A DNA stretch of 64,000 bases from Streptomyces calvus (GTDB taxonomy: Bacteria; Actinomycetota; Actinomycetes; Streptomycetales; Streptomycetaceae): NCBI RefSeq assembly GCF_006782915.1, contig NZ_VCNP01000032.1:178267-242266 (forward strand), given 5' to 3'. Under the pieces are notes generated by a model. It was given only the letters and a program-made list of their open reading frames with translations, was not told the DNA's origin and searched no databases. The position numbers and the translations under genes are program-made. The first letter of the stretch is position 1. Every line of letters begins with the position of its first letter. Of this stretch, positions 56,794 through 64,000 are shown one piece after another.

Positions 56794-59076
56794 ATGGCGC
56801 CACAGCGGAACACCGGATCGGACGCGGAAGCGGAACTTCCTGAATACGCCGGCCACTACCGGTTGGAGTCATGTCTCGGCTCCGGCGGCATGGGCGTCGT
56901 TCATCTGGCGCGCAGCACCTCGGGACTGAAGCTCGCGGTGAAGGTCGTACACGCGGAGTTCGCGCGGGATCCCGAGTTCAGAGGGCGTTTCCGGCAGGAG
57001 GTGGCGGCGGCCCGCAGGGTCAGCGGCGCCTTCACGGCACCCGTCGTGGATGCCGATCCGGAGGCCGAACGGCCGTGGATGGCCACGCTGTTCATTCCCG
57101 GCCCGACCCTCGCCGAGCATGTGAAGCGGAACGGCCCCATGCCTCCGGCCCAGCTGCGCCGCCTGATGGCCGGGCTCGCGGAGGCGCTGCGCGACATCCA
57201 CCGGGTCGGGGTGGTTCACCGGGACCTGAAGCCGAGCAACGTGCTGCTCGCCGGAGACGGTCCGAAAGTCATCGACTTCGGCATCTCCCGGCCGAAGGAC
57301 AGCGAACTGCGCACCGAGACCGGCAAGTTGATCGGCACGCCGCCCTTCATGGCGCCCGAGCAGTTCCGGCGGCCGCGCGCGGTGGGGCCGGCCGCCGACA
57401 TCTTCGCCCTCGGGTCCGTGCTGGTGCACGCCGCGACCGGGCGCGGGCCCTTCGACTCCGACAGCCCGTACGTCGTCGCCTACCAGGTGGTGCACGACGA
57501 GCCGGATCTCACCGGCGTCCCGGACACGCTCGCCCCGCTGGTGCTGCGCTGCCTGGCGAAGGAACCCGAAGACCGGCCCTCTCCCGACGAGTTGATGCGG
57601 GAGCTGCGGTCGGTGGCGGCGTCGTACGACACGCAGGCGTTCATACCTGCGCAGCGGACCTCGGACGGGTCGGGACCGTCGGAATCAGCCGATGGTGCGG
57701 ATGCATCGGGAGCGTCGGGGCGTGGCGAGGAGCAGCGGCCGGAGGGCGGTGGTGGCCGGTCGCCGGTGGACGGTCCGCCGAGGCACGAAAAGGAGCCGGG
57801 GCACGAGCAGGAGCCAGGGCACGAGAAAAAGCCGGGGCCCGAGGCGGCGGCGCGGCGGGCGCCGTGGTGGCGTGGCAGGCGGGCGGCGCTCGCGGCGGGG
57901 GCGCTCGGCCTCGCCGTGGCCGGGGCGCTGGTCGCCGTACCGCTGTGGGACGGCGGGGGCGGCGCGCCGGACGGCGGGGCCTCGCCCACCGGACCCGCCG
58001 GGTTCCGGGAGTGGCAGACGCTGTCGGGCACATGGGGCGCGCCGCAGTGCTCGTACGGGGCCGGGCGGGTGCTCTGCGCACAGCCCGGGCGGCTGTTCGC
58101 GCTCGATCCGGACGACGGGCGGCTGCTGTGGAAGCGCCCCGTGGCGCGGACCGCGCGGAGCGGACCGCCGTTCGTGGCGGGCGGGCTGGTGCAGCCGTCG
58201 CTGAACCAGGGCCGCGGACTGGAGGCGCTCGACCCCGCGTCGGGCGAACCCGTGTGGCAGGAGAACACCGCCGAGTACCGCGCGTTCGCGCACGCCGGGA
58301 GCACGCTGCTGCTCACGGGCGCCGACGGCCACGTCACCGCGGTGTCCGGCGCCACGGGCCGGACGCTGTGGAGCCACCCGCTGCCGGGACACCGGGCGCC
58401 CCGCCTCCACTGGTTCCCGGGCGATCCGCTGGCGTACGCGACGAGCACGCCCGCCGACGGTTCGGGCACGCAGGTCACGGCGATCGACCCGGGAACCGGC
58501 CGGGTGCGCTGGGACGCACGGCTGGCCGGGGAGCTGACTCCCGTGGGCAGTTCGGCCAGTTCAGGTAATTCAGGCGGTTCAGACGGTTCGGATGGTGCGG
58601 GCGGATCCGTCGTGTTCGTTGCGGTCGACGCGGTCTACCGGGAGGCGAGGGCCGTGGTGCGGTACACGCCGGAGACCCGGACGGAGCGGCGGACGGCGCT
58701 GCCCGTCCCGCTCGCCCAGGCGCACGGGACGGTGCGCGGGAACACGGCGTACCTCATCGGCACCGGCGGTCGGCTCGTCGCCGTCGACCTGGAGGGGCTG
58801 CGCGAGCGGTGGAGCGTGGAGACCGGTGCGCCCCGCGCCGCTGCTCCGGCCGCCGACGGGCGCCATGTGTACGTCACCGCCCCGGACGGGCGGCTGCTCG
58901 CCGTGGACGCCCGCAGCGGGCGGCTGCTCGGCCAGACGGCGCCGCGGCTCGGCGACGCCGGGGACCGGGTCGCCGGTGCGCTGCCCCGGCCGGTCGTCGC
59001 GGAGGGCCGCGTCTACGCGTCCGCGCCGGACGGGACGGTGTTCGCCGTGTCCGGCCGGAACCCGGCGGACTGGTGA
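56794..59076 (+). CDS. Ser/Thr protein kinase with PQQ-type beta-propeller sensor
   Basis: Membrane kinase of 760 residues. The kinase domain (about 20-275) has the Gly loop GSGGMGVV, the ATP-anchoring Lys50, catalytic VHRDLKPSN (Asp144) and DFG at 161-163, with the APE motif as APEQ. A Glu/Gly/Pro/His-rich linker (about 285-355) leads to one membrane helix (about 362-385). The extracytoplasmic part has repeated PQQ-like blades (LFALDPDDGRLLWKRPV, GLEALDPASGEPVWQENT, VTAVSGATGRTLWSHPL, LLAVDARSGRLLGQT). The sensor probably binds an external ligand. Gene is alone, transcribed away from the SH3 gene. Confidence 0.93.
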   Translation: MAPQRNTGSDAEAELPEYAGHYRLESCLGSGGMGVVHLARSTSGLKLAVKVVHAEFARDPEFRGRFRQEVAAARRVSGAFTAPVVDADPEAERPWMATLFIPGPTLAEHVKRNGPMPPAQLRRLMAGLAEALRDIHRVGVVHRDLKPSNVLLAGDGPKVIDFGISRPKDSELRTETGKLIGTPPFMAPEQFRRPRAVGPAADIFALGSVLVHAATGRGPFDSDSPYVVAYQVVHDEPDLTGVPDTLAPLVLRCLAKEPEDRPSPDELMRELRSVAASYDTQAFIPAQRTSDGSGPSESADGADASGASGRGEEQRPEGGGGRSPVDGPPRHEKEPGHEQEPGHEKKPGPEAAARRAPWWRGRRAALAAGALGLAVAGALVAVPLWDGGGGAPDGGASPTGPAGFREWQTLSGTWGAPQCSYGAGRVLCAQPGRLFALDPDDGRLLWKRPVARTARSGPPFVAGGLVQPSLNQGRGLEALDPASGEPVWQENTAEYRAFAHAGSTLLLTGADGHVTAVSGATGRTLWSHPLPGHRAPRLHWFPGDPLAYATSTPADGSGTQVTAIDPGTGRVRWDARLAGELTPVGSSASSGNSGGSDGSDGAGGSVVFVAVDAVYREARAVVRYTPETRTERRTALPVPLAQAHGTVRGNTAYLIGTGGRLVAVDLEGLRERWSVETGAPRAAAPAADGRHVYVTAPDGRLLAVDARSGRLLGQTAPRLGDAGDRVAGALPRPVVAEGRVYASAPDGTVFAVSGRNPADW

Positions 59077-59116
59077 CCGGAAGGGCCGCCCCCGTACGTC
59101 ACGGAGACGGCCCTCT

Positions 59117-59213
59117 CAGCACTTCACACCCTTCACGCCCTTCGCACCGTTCGCGCCCTTCACGCCCTTCGACCTCCGGCTACGGGCAGCGGGCAGCGGG
59201 CAGCGGGCAGCGG
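59117..59213. repeat. Short tandem repeats before ilvD stop
   Basis: CACCCTTCACGCCCTTCG-type 9-bp units (59117-59170) followed by four GGGCAGC heptamers (about 59183-59213), in the convergent gap between the kinase gene and ilvD. Confidence 0.75.
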
Positions 59214-59228
59214 GCCGACGGCGGTACG

Positions 59229-61082
59229 TCAGCCCAGCTTGCTCACGTCACGCACGGCGCCCTTGTCCGCGCTGGTCGCCATCGCCGCGTACGCCTTCAG
59301 CGCGGCCGAGACCTTGCGGTCGCGGTTCTTCGGGACGTACGTGCCGTTCAGTGCCTGCTCGCGGCGGGCCAACTCGGCGTCGTCCACGAGCAGCTCGATG
59401 GAGCGGTTCGGGATGTCGATGCGGATGCGGTCGCCGTCCTCGACCAGGGCGATGGTGCCGCCGGCCGCCGCCTCCGGCGAGGCGTGGCCGATGGACAGGC
59501 CCGAGGTGCCGCCGGAGAAGCGGCCGTCGGTGACCAGGGCGCAGGCCTTTCCGAGGCCGCGGCTCTTCAGGTACGAGGTCGGGTAGAGCATCTCCTGCAT
59601 GCCGGGGCCGCCCTTGGGGCCCTCGTAGCGGATGACGACGACGTCGCCCTCCTTGACCTGCTTGGTGAGGATCTTCTCGACGGCCTCCTCCTGCGACTCG
59701 CAGACGACGGCCGGGCCCTCGAAGGTCCAGACGGACTCGTCGACGCCGGCGGTCTTCACCACGCAGCCGTCGACGGCCAGGTTGCCGCGCAGCACCGCGA
59801 GGCCGCCGTCCTTGGAGTAGGCGTGCTCGACGGAGCGGATGCAGCCGCCCTCGGCGTCCTCGTCCAGGGTGTCCCAGCGCTCGGACTGGGAGAAGGCCTC
59901 GGCGGAACGGACGCAGCCGGGCGCCGCGTGCCACAGCTCCACGGCCTCCTGCGACGGGGAGCCGCCGCGGATGTCCCAGGTCTTCAGCCAGTCGGCCAGG
60001 GACGGGCTGTGCACGGAGTGCACGTCCTCGTTGAGCAGGCCCCCGCGGTGCAGTTCACCGAGCAGGGCGGGGATGCCGCCCGCGCGGTGCACGTCCTCCA
60101 TGTAGTACGTGCGGTCCTTGGCGACGTTCGGCGCGACCTTGGCCAGGCACGGGACGCGGCGCGAGAGGGCGTCCATCTCGGTGAGGCCGAAGGGGACCTC
60201 CGCCTCCTGGGCGGCGGCCAGCAGGTGCAGGATCGTGTTGGTGGAGCCGCCCATCGCGATGTCGAGCGCCATGGCGTTCTCGAAGGCCGCGGGGGTGGCG
60301 ATGTTGCGGGGCAGGACCGAGTCGTCGTCCTGCTCGTAGTAGCGGCGGGTCAGGTCCAGCACCGTGCGCGCGGCGTTCTCGTAGAGCGCCTTGCGGGCGG
60401 TGTGGGTGGCGAGCACCGAGCCGTTGCCGGGCAGGGAGAGGCCGATGGCCTCGGTCAGGCAGTTCATCGAGTTGGCGGTGAACATGCCGGAACAGGAGCC
60501 GCAGGTCGGACAGGCGTTCTCCTCGATGCGGAGCACGTCGGCGTCGGAGACCTTCTCGTTGGCGGCCTCGACCATGGCGTCGACCAGGTCCAGCGTGCGG
60601 ACCGTGCCGTCGACCAGGGTGGCGCGGCCGGACTCCATGGGGCCGCCGGAGACGAAGACCGTGGGGATGTTCAGCCGCAGCGCGGCGTTCAGCATGCCCG
60701 GGGTGATCTTGTCGCAGTTGGAGATGCAGATCAGGGCGTCGGCGCAGTGCGCCTCGACCATGTACTCCACGCTGTCCGCGATCAGGTCGCGGGAGGGCAG
60801 GGAGTACAGCATGCCGCCGTGGCCCATCGCGATGCCGTCGTCGACGGCGATGGTGTTGAACTCGCGCGGGATGCCGCCGGCCGCGACGACCGCCTCGCTG
60901 ACGATCCGGCCGACCGGGGCGAGGTGGGTGTGGCCGGGGACGAACTCCGTGAAGCTGTTCGCGACCGCGATGATCGGCTTGCGGCCGATGTCCGCGCCGG
61001 GTACACCGGAGGCGCGCATCAGGGCGCGTGCGCCCGCCATGTTGCGGCCGTGGGTGACTGTGCGGGACCTCAGCTCGGGCAT
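59229..61082 (-). CDS. ilvD: Dihydroxy-acid dehydratase
   Basis: Third step of branched-chain amino acid synthesis: dehydrates dihydroxy-isovalerate and dihydroxy-methylvalerate to 2-oxoacids, with an Fe-S cluster. The 617-residue enzyme has the cluster-binding and family segments [23 protein letters not shown] and [22 protein letters not shown], plus [29 protein letters not shown] and the C-terminal [21 protein letters not shown]. The start ATG 61082 ([21 protein letters not shown]) has AAGGAGCG upstream; the frame continues left of it without a better start. Single gene. Confidence 0.96.
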   Translation of the reverse strand: MPELRSRTVTHGRNMAGARALMRASGVPGADIGRKPIIAVANSFTEFVPGHTHLAPVGRIVSEAVVAAGGIPREFNTIAVDDGIAMGHGGMLYSLPSRDLIADSVEYMVEAHCADALICISNCDKITPGMLNAALRLNIPTVFVSGGPMESGRATLVDGTVRTLDLVDAMVEAANEKVSDADVLRIEENACPTCGSCSGMFTANSMNCLTEAIGLSLPGNGSVLATHTARKALYENAARTVLDLTRRYYEQDDDSVLPRNIATPAAFENAMALDIAMGGSTNTILHLLAAAQEAEVPFGLTEMDALSRRVPCLAKVAPNVAKDRTYYMEDVHRAGGIPALLGELHRGGLLNEDVHSVHSPSLADWLKTWDIRGGSPSQEAVELWHAAPGCVRSAEAFSQSERWDTLDEDAEGGCIRSVEHAYSKDGGLAVLRGNLAVDGCVVKTAGVDESVWTFEGPAVVCESQEEAVEKILTKQVKEGDVVVIRYEGPKGGPGMQEMLYPTSYLKSRGLGKACALVTDGRFSGGTSGLSIGHASPEAAAGGTIALVEDGDRIRIDIPNRSIELLVDDAELARREQALNGTYVPKNRDRKVSAALKAYAAMATSADKGAVRDVSKLG

Positions 61083-61625
61083 CGTCGCTCGCTCCTTCAG
61101 ACCTTCAGGGGAGTGTCGGTCAGCGCCACAAGGGACCACTGACTGCATCGAGCGTACGCCGGTCATCCAGAGGGCGGGACGGACTGTCCGGAATTCGGGA
61201 CGAGTGTCTCAGGGCGGGTGGCTGAGAACGGCGGCTCGGGACGGGTGGCTGAGGACGCGTCTCGGGACGGGTCGCTGAGGACGGGCGTCCCGGGGCGGGT
61301 CGCTGACGACGGGCGTCCCGGGGCGGGTCGCTGACGACGGGCGTCCCGGGGCGGGTCGCTGACGACGGGCGTCCCGGGGCGGGTCGCTGACGACGGGCGT
61401 CCCGGGGCGGGTCGCTGACGACGGGCGTCCCGGGGCGGGTCGCTGACGACGGGCGTCCCGGGGCGGGTCGCTGACGACGGGCGTCCCGGGGCGGGTCGCT
61501 GACGACGGGCGTCCCGGGGCGGGTCGCTGACGACGGGCGTCCCGGGGCGGGTCGCTGAGGACGGGCGTCTCGGGGCGGCTGGCGGAGGACGGTGTCTGCG
61601 CGCGTACGCGACGGGCTCGCGGCGT
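61083..61625. other. 543-bp gap dominated by a minisatellite
   Basis: The first 100 bp hold the ilvD leader. The rest is the 28-bp tandem array and its degenerate edges (61199-61270). Open frames through the array on the minus strand are low-complexity products of the repeat and not genes. Confidence 0.8.
61271..61578. repeat. Eleven-copy 28-bp tandem repeat
   Basis: The 28-bp unit begins GTCGCTGACGACGGGCGTCC and ends CGGGGCGG. Copies start at 61271 and every 28 bp to 61551. The inner nine are identical; the first and last carry GAGGACGG in place of GACGACGG. There are no spacers, so it is a minisatellite and not CRISPR. Confidence 0.93.
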
Positions 61626-62450
61626 TCAGTCTCCGGTGAGGTGGCCCTGCACCACCGGCGCAAGCCGGCGGATGATCTGCTCGGGGTCCGCCGAGGCCAG
61701 CGGCTCCACCTTGATCACGTAGCGGATCATCGCCACGCCGACCAGCTGGGCGGCGGCGAGCTCGGCGCGCAGCTCCGCGTCCGGCCGGCCGATCTGTCCG
61801 GCGATCCGGCGCAGCAGCTGGCTGGCGACCAGCCGGCGGAAGACACCGGCCGCGGTCTCGTTGTTCACGGCGGAGCGGACGATCGCCAGCAGCGGGGCCC
61901 GGGTCGCCGGGTTCTCCCACAGCCCGATGATCATGCGTGTCATCCGCTCGCCCACCTCGTCGAGCGGGGCGTCGAGCACCGTGTTCCGGGCGGCCAGCAC
62001 CGGGGCGAAGGCGCCTTCCACGGCGGCCTCGAACACCTGCTCCTTGGTGCCGAAGTAGTGGTGCACCAGCGCGGAGTCCACGCCTGCCGACTTGGCGATC
62101 CCGCGCACCGAGGTCTTCTCGTACCCCCGCGCGGAGAACTCCTCGCGGGCCGCGTCGAGGATCCGGTCGCGAGTTCCGGCCGACGCCGTACGGGGCGGAC
62201 GTCCGCGGCGGCGAGCACCGTTGGACGGGGCGGAGGGGCCGGGGTGGCCGCCCGCCGGGACGGAAGGGCCGGAGCCGCCGGCCGCCGGGCCGGAAGAACC
62301 GGGGTCGTCGGCCGCCGGGCCGGAAGAACCGGACTCCTCGCCCGCCGGGCCGGAAGATCCACGGTCGTCGCCTGCCGGGCCGGAAGAACCAGACTCCTCG
62401 CCCGCCGGGACGACGGAACCGGGCTCGTCGCCCGTGGTGGGGCCGGTCAT
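61626..62450 (-). CDS. TetR family regulator with repetitive N-terminus
   Basis: Regulator of 274 residues. Residues 1-80 are imperfect GSSGPAG-(D/E)2-type repeats of probable disordered linker. The TetR domain starts at [65 protein letters not shown], followed by a helical ligand domain. An ATG nearer the HTH was not found. Its start overlaps the sugar isomerase stop by 4 bp (ATGA), so it is the second gene of that operon. Target and ligand unknown. Confidence 0.88.
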   Translation of the reverse strand: MTGPTTGDEPGSVVPAGEESGSSGPAGDDRGSSGPAGEESGSSGPAADDPGSSGPAAGGSGPSVPAGGHPGPSAPSNGARRRGRPPRTASAGTRDRILDAAREEFSARGYEKTSVRGIAKSAGVDSALVHHYFGTKEQVFEAAVEGAFAPVLAARNTVLDAPLDEVGERMTRMIIGLWENPATRAPLLAIVRSAVNNETAAGVFRRLVASQLLRRIAGQIGRPDAELRAELAAAQLVGVAMIRYVIKVEPLASADPEQIIRRLAPVVQGHLTGD

Positions 62451-63289
62451 CGCCGTGGTGCCCGGGCCGCGGTGGAGGTGGCGGAGGCCAGGTGCAGGCG
62501 GGTGAAGGCCAGGGCCTCGGCCAGGTCCGCCTCGCGCTCCGCGCCGGACATGGCGCGCCGGGTGTTGACCTCGATCACGACATGACCGTCGAAGCCGCTC
62601 AGCGCGAGCCGCTCCAGCACCTCGGCGCAGGGCTGGTCGCCACGGCCCGGCACCAGGTGCTCGTCCTTGGCGGAGCCGCGGCCGTCGGCCAGGTGGACGT
62701 GGCCGAGGCGGTCGCCCATGCGGTCGATCATGTCCAGGGCGTCGGTGCGGGCGGTCGAGGCGTGGCTGAGGTCGATCGTGAAGTGGCGGTAGTCCTCCTT
62801 GGTGACGTCCCAGTCGGGGGCGTAGGCGAGCATCTCGCGGTCGCGGTAGCGCCAGGGGTACATGTTCTCCACGGCGAACCGCACGTCCGTCTCGTTCGCC
62901 ATCCGCCAGATCCCGTCGACGAAGTCACGCGCGTACTGCCGCTGCCAGCGGAAGGGCGGGTGGACGACGACCGTGCCGGCGCCGAGCTTCTCGGCGGCGG
63001 CCTGCGCCCGCCGGAGCTTGGTCCACGGGTCGGTGGACCACACCCGCTGCGTGATGAGCAGGCACGGGGCGTGCACGGCCAGGATCGGGATGCGGTGGTA
63101 GTCGCTCAGCCGGCGCAGCGCCTCGATGTCCTGGCTGACCGGGTCGGTCCACACCATGACCTCGACGCCGTCGTACCCGAGGCGCGCGGCGATCTCGAAG
63201 GCCGTCGCCGTCGACTCCGGGTAGACGGAGGCCGTCGACAGGGCGACCTTCGCATCCGGGATGCGGACTACGTCCCTTGGTTCTGCCAC
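62447..63289 (-). CDS. Sugar phosphate isomerase/epimerase (AP endonuclease 2-like)
   Basis: TIM-barrel protein of 280 residues in the xylose isomerase-like family. Family marks are [70 protein letters not shown] with a metal-binding Glu, [15 protein letters not shown] and [18 protein letters not shown]. Metal-binding Glu/Asp/His residues are intact. Substrate unknown. It is transcribed with the downstream tetR gene, which it overlaps by 4 bp. Confidence 0.9.
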   Translation of the reverse strand: MAEPRDVVRIPDAKVALSTASVYPESTATAFEIAARLGYDGVEVMVWTDPVSQDIEALRRLSDYHRIPILAVHAPCLLITQRVWSTDPWTKLRRAQAAAEKLGAGTVVVHPPFRWQRQYARDFVDGIWRMANETDVRFAVENMYPWRYRDREMLAYAPDWDVTKEDYRHFTIDLSHASTARTDALDMIDRMGDRLGHVHLADGRGSAKDEHLVPGRGDQPCAEVLERLALSGFDGHVVIEVNTRRAMSGAEREADLAEALAFTRLHLASATSTAARAPRR

Positions 63290-63383
63290 GAGCCTCAGGT
63301 TACGGGGTGGGGTCGGGTGGGCGCGGGGTGTCCGTTCGCCGTTGTGGTGTTTGCCATAGGCGCGTGCGGGCGGTCGGAAGGGG

Positions 63384-64000
63384 TCACCGGCCCCGGCCCT
63401 CGCCCTGGCTCATGTGGTCCAGCCTGCGCAGTATCACGCCCTCCCGCAGGGCCCAGGGGCAGATCTCCAGGCGTTCGACGCCGAACAGGTCCATCGCGCC
63501 CTCCGCGACCAGCGCCCCGGCGAGCAGCTGGCCGGCGCGGGCCTCGGAGACGCCGGGCAGTTCGGCGCGCTCGGCGGCGGTCATGGCGGCGAGCCGGGGC
63601 ACCCATGCCTCCAGGGACTCGCGTTTCAGCTCGCGCTGCACGTAGAGGCCCTCGGCGGAGCGGGCGGCGCCCGCGATCCGCGCGAGCTGCTTGAAGGTCT
63701 TGGACGTGGCCACCACGTGGTCGGGCCCGCCGAAACGGCTGAACTCGCCGACCGTCCGGGCTATCTCGGTGCGCACATGGCGGCGCAGCGCGCGCACGTC
63801 GTCCGGCTCGGGCGGGTCCCCGGGCAGCCGGGCGGCGGTGAGGCGGCCGGCGCCCAGCGGCAGCGACACCGCGGCGTCGGGCTCCTCGTCCATGCCGTAG
63901 GCGATCTCCAGGGAGCCGCCGCCGATGTCGAGGACGAGGAGTTTCCCGGCCGACCAGCCGTACCAGCGGCGGGGGGGGGGGGAGGGGGGGCCGGGGTTCT
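63384..64000 (-). CDS. Ppx/GppA phosphatase family protein, 5' part beyond window
   Basis: The C-terminal 205 residues or so are present. [16 protein letters not shown] (phosphate-binding GGGS, about 63890-63940) and [10 protein letters not shown] are Ppx/GppA hallmarks of the actin-like ATPase fold; the end reads [18 protein letters not shown]. The family hydrolyses polyphosphate or pppGpp. Upstream of RRWYGW the reading is replaced by a G-rich run at the very end of the window (63971-63990), where a conserved hydrophobic segment is expected; this part is probably unreliable sequence. Confidence 0.88.
   Translation of the reverse strand, partial: NPGPPSPPPRRWYGWSAGKLLVLDIGGGSLEIAYGMDEEPDAAVSLPLGAGRLTAARLPGDPPEPDDVRALRRHVRTEIARTVGEFSRFGGPDHVVATSKTFKQLARIAGAARSAEGLYVQRELKRESLEAWVPRLAAMTAAERAELPGVSEARAGQLLAGALVAEGAMDLFGVERLEICPWALREGVILRRLDHMSQGEGRGR

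Noticed and set aside
61271..61578. CRISPR array
   Set aside because: The 28-bp units are directly adjacent with no unique spacers, and no cas genes are present. It is a tandem minisatellite.

Overview
The window is high-GC actinomycete chromosome, almost certainly from a Streptomyces. The evidence is the codon and GC bias, a divergent class I lysS / argS pair, an rrn operon without spacer tRNAs, and a run of genes in the order known from S. coelicolor: rex-hemA-hemC-hemD, glutaredoxin, HAD phosphatase, bldN-rsbN, acyltransferase, epimerase, bS22, bdtA, phosphatase, acuC, MFS, HAD, rrn, auxiliary trpS, proC, ABC transporter, kinase, ilvD. Nothing suggests a plasmid or an intact prophage.

Layout. 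1-4.5 kb: 3' part of rtcB (-), two DUF3558 lipoproteins and a DUF2637 membrane protein. 4.6-8.3 kb: lysS (-) and argS (+) around a 150-bp divergent promoter region. 8.4-14.4 kb: arylamine N-acetyltransferase, PLP aminotransferase, a membrane-anchored HTH protein with a collagen-like linker, a DUF4232 lipoprotein and hemB. 14.6-26.2 kb is an accessory stretch between hemB and hemD: FAD oxidoreductase, hydroxyacid dehydrogenase, ricin-like protein, a TetR/SnoaL/NmrA module with two 17-bp operators, a truncated HTH gene, another DUF4232 lipoprotein, an RsbW-like ATPase, a graspetide-type RiPP cluster (precursor, ATP-grasp ligase, PIMT-like methyltransferase), an XRE/DUF397 pair, and a C-terminal hsdM remnant. 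26.3-31.4 kb: rex-hemA-hemC-hemD operon behind a Rex operator. 31.7-43.2 kb: the developmental sigma factor gene bldN and its anti-sigma gene rsbN, bdtA, and housekeeping genes. 43.3-48.5 kb: 5S, 23S and 16S rRNA, all on the minus strand. 48.5-64 kb: an attenuation-controlled trpS, a GlxA-type regulator with a cysteine hydrolase, proC, an ABC-2 exporter, a methyltransferase, a Ser/Thr kinase with a beta-propeller, ilvD, TetR, a sugar phosphate isomerase, and the 3' part of a Ppx/GppA phosphatase.

How the genes work together. Rex (an NADH/NAD+ sensor) controls itself and the first tetrapyrrole genes, with hemB nearby. BldN drives aerial-hypha genes and is held by the membrane anti-sigma RsbN; a BldN-type promoter lies in front of rsbN. 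The trpS leader encodes a 13-residue peptide with two adjacent Trp codons, followed by mutually exclusive hairpins.

The most interesting signals are the graspetide cluster, whose precursor reads as one 82-residue family peptide only if a single extra base is removed; the trpS attenuator; a short Streptomyces repeat apparently translated within hemC; and two decayed gene remnants (hsdM, HTH) flanking the accessory stretch. Several long G runs, including one at the window end inside the Ppx gene, look like doubtful sequence.
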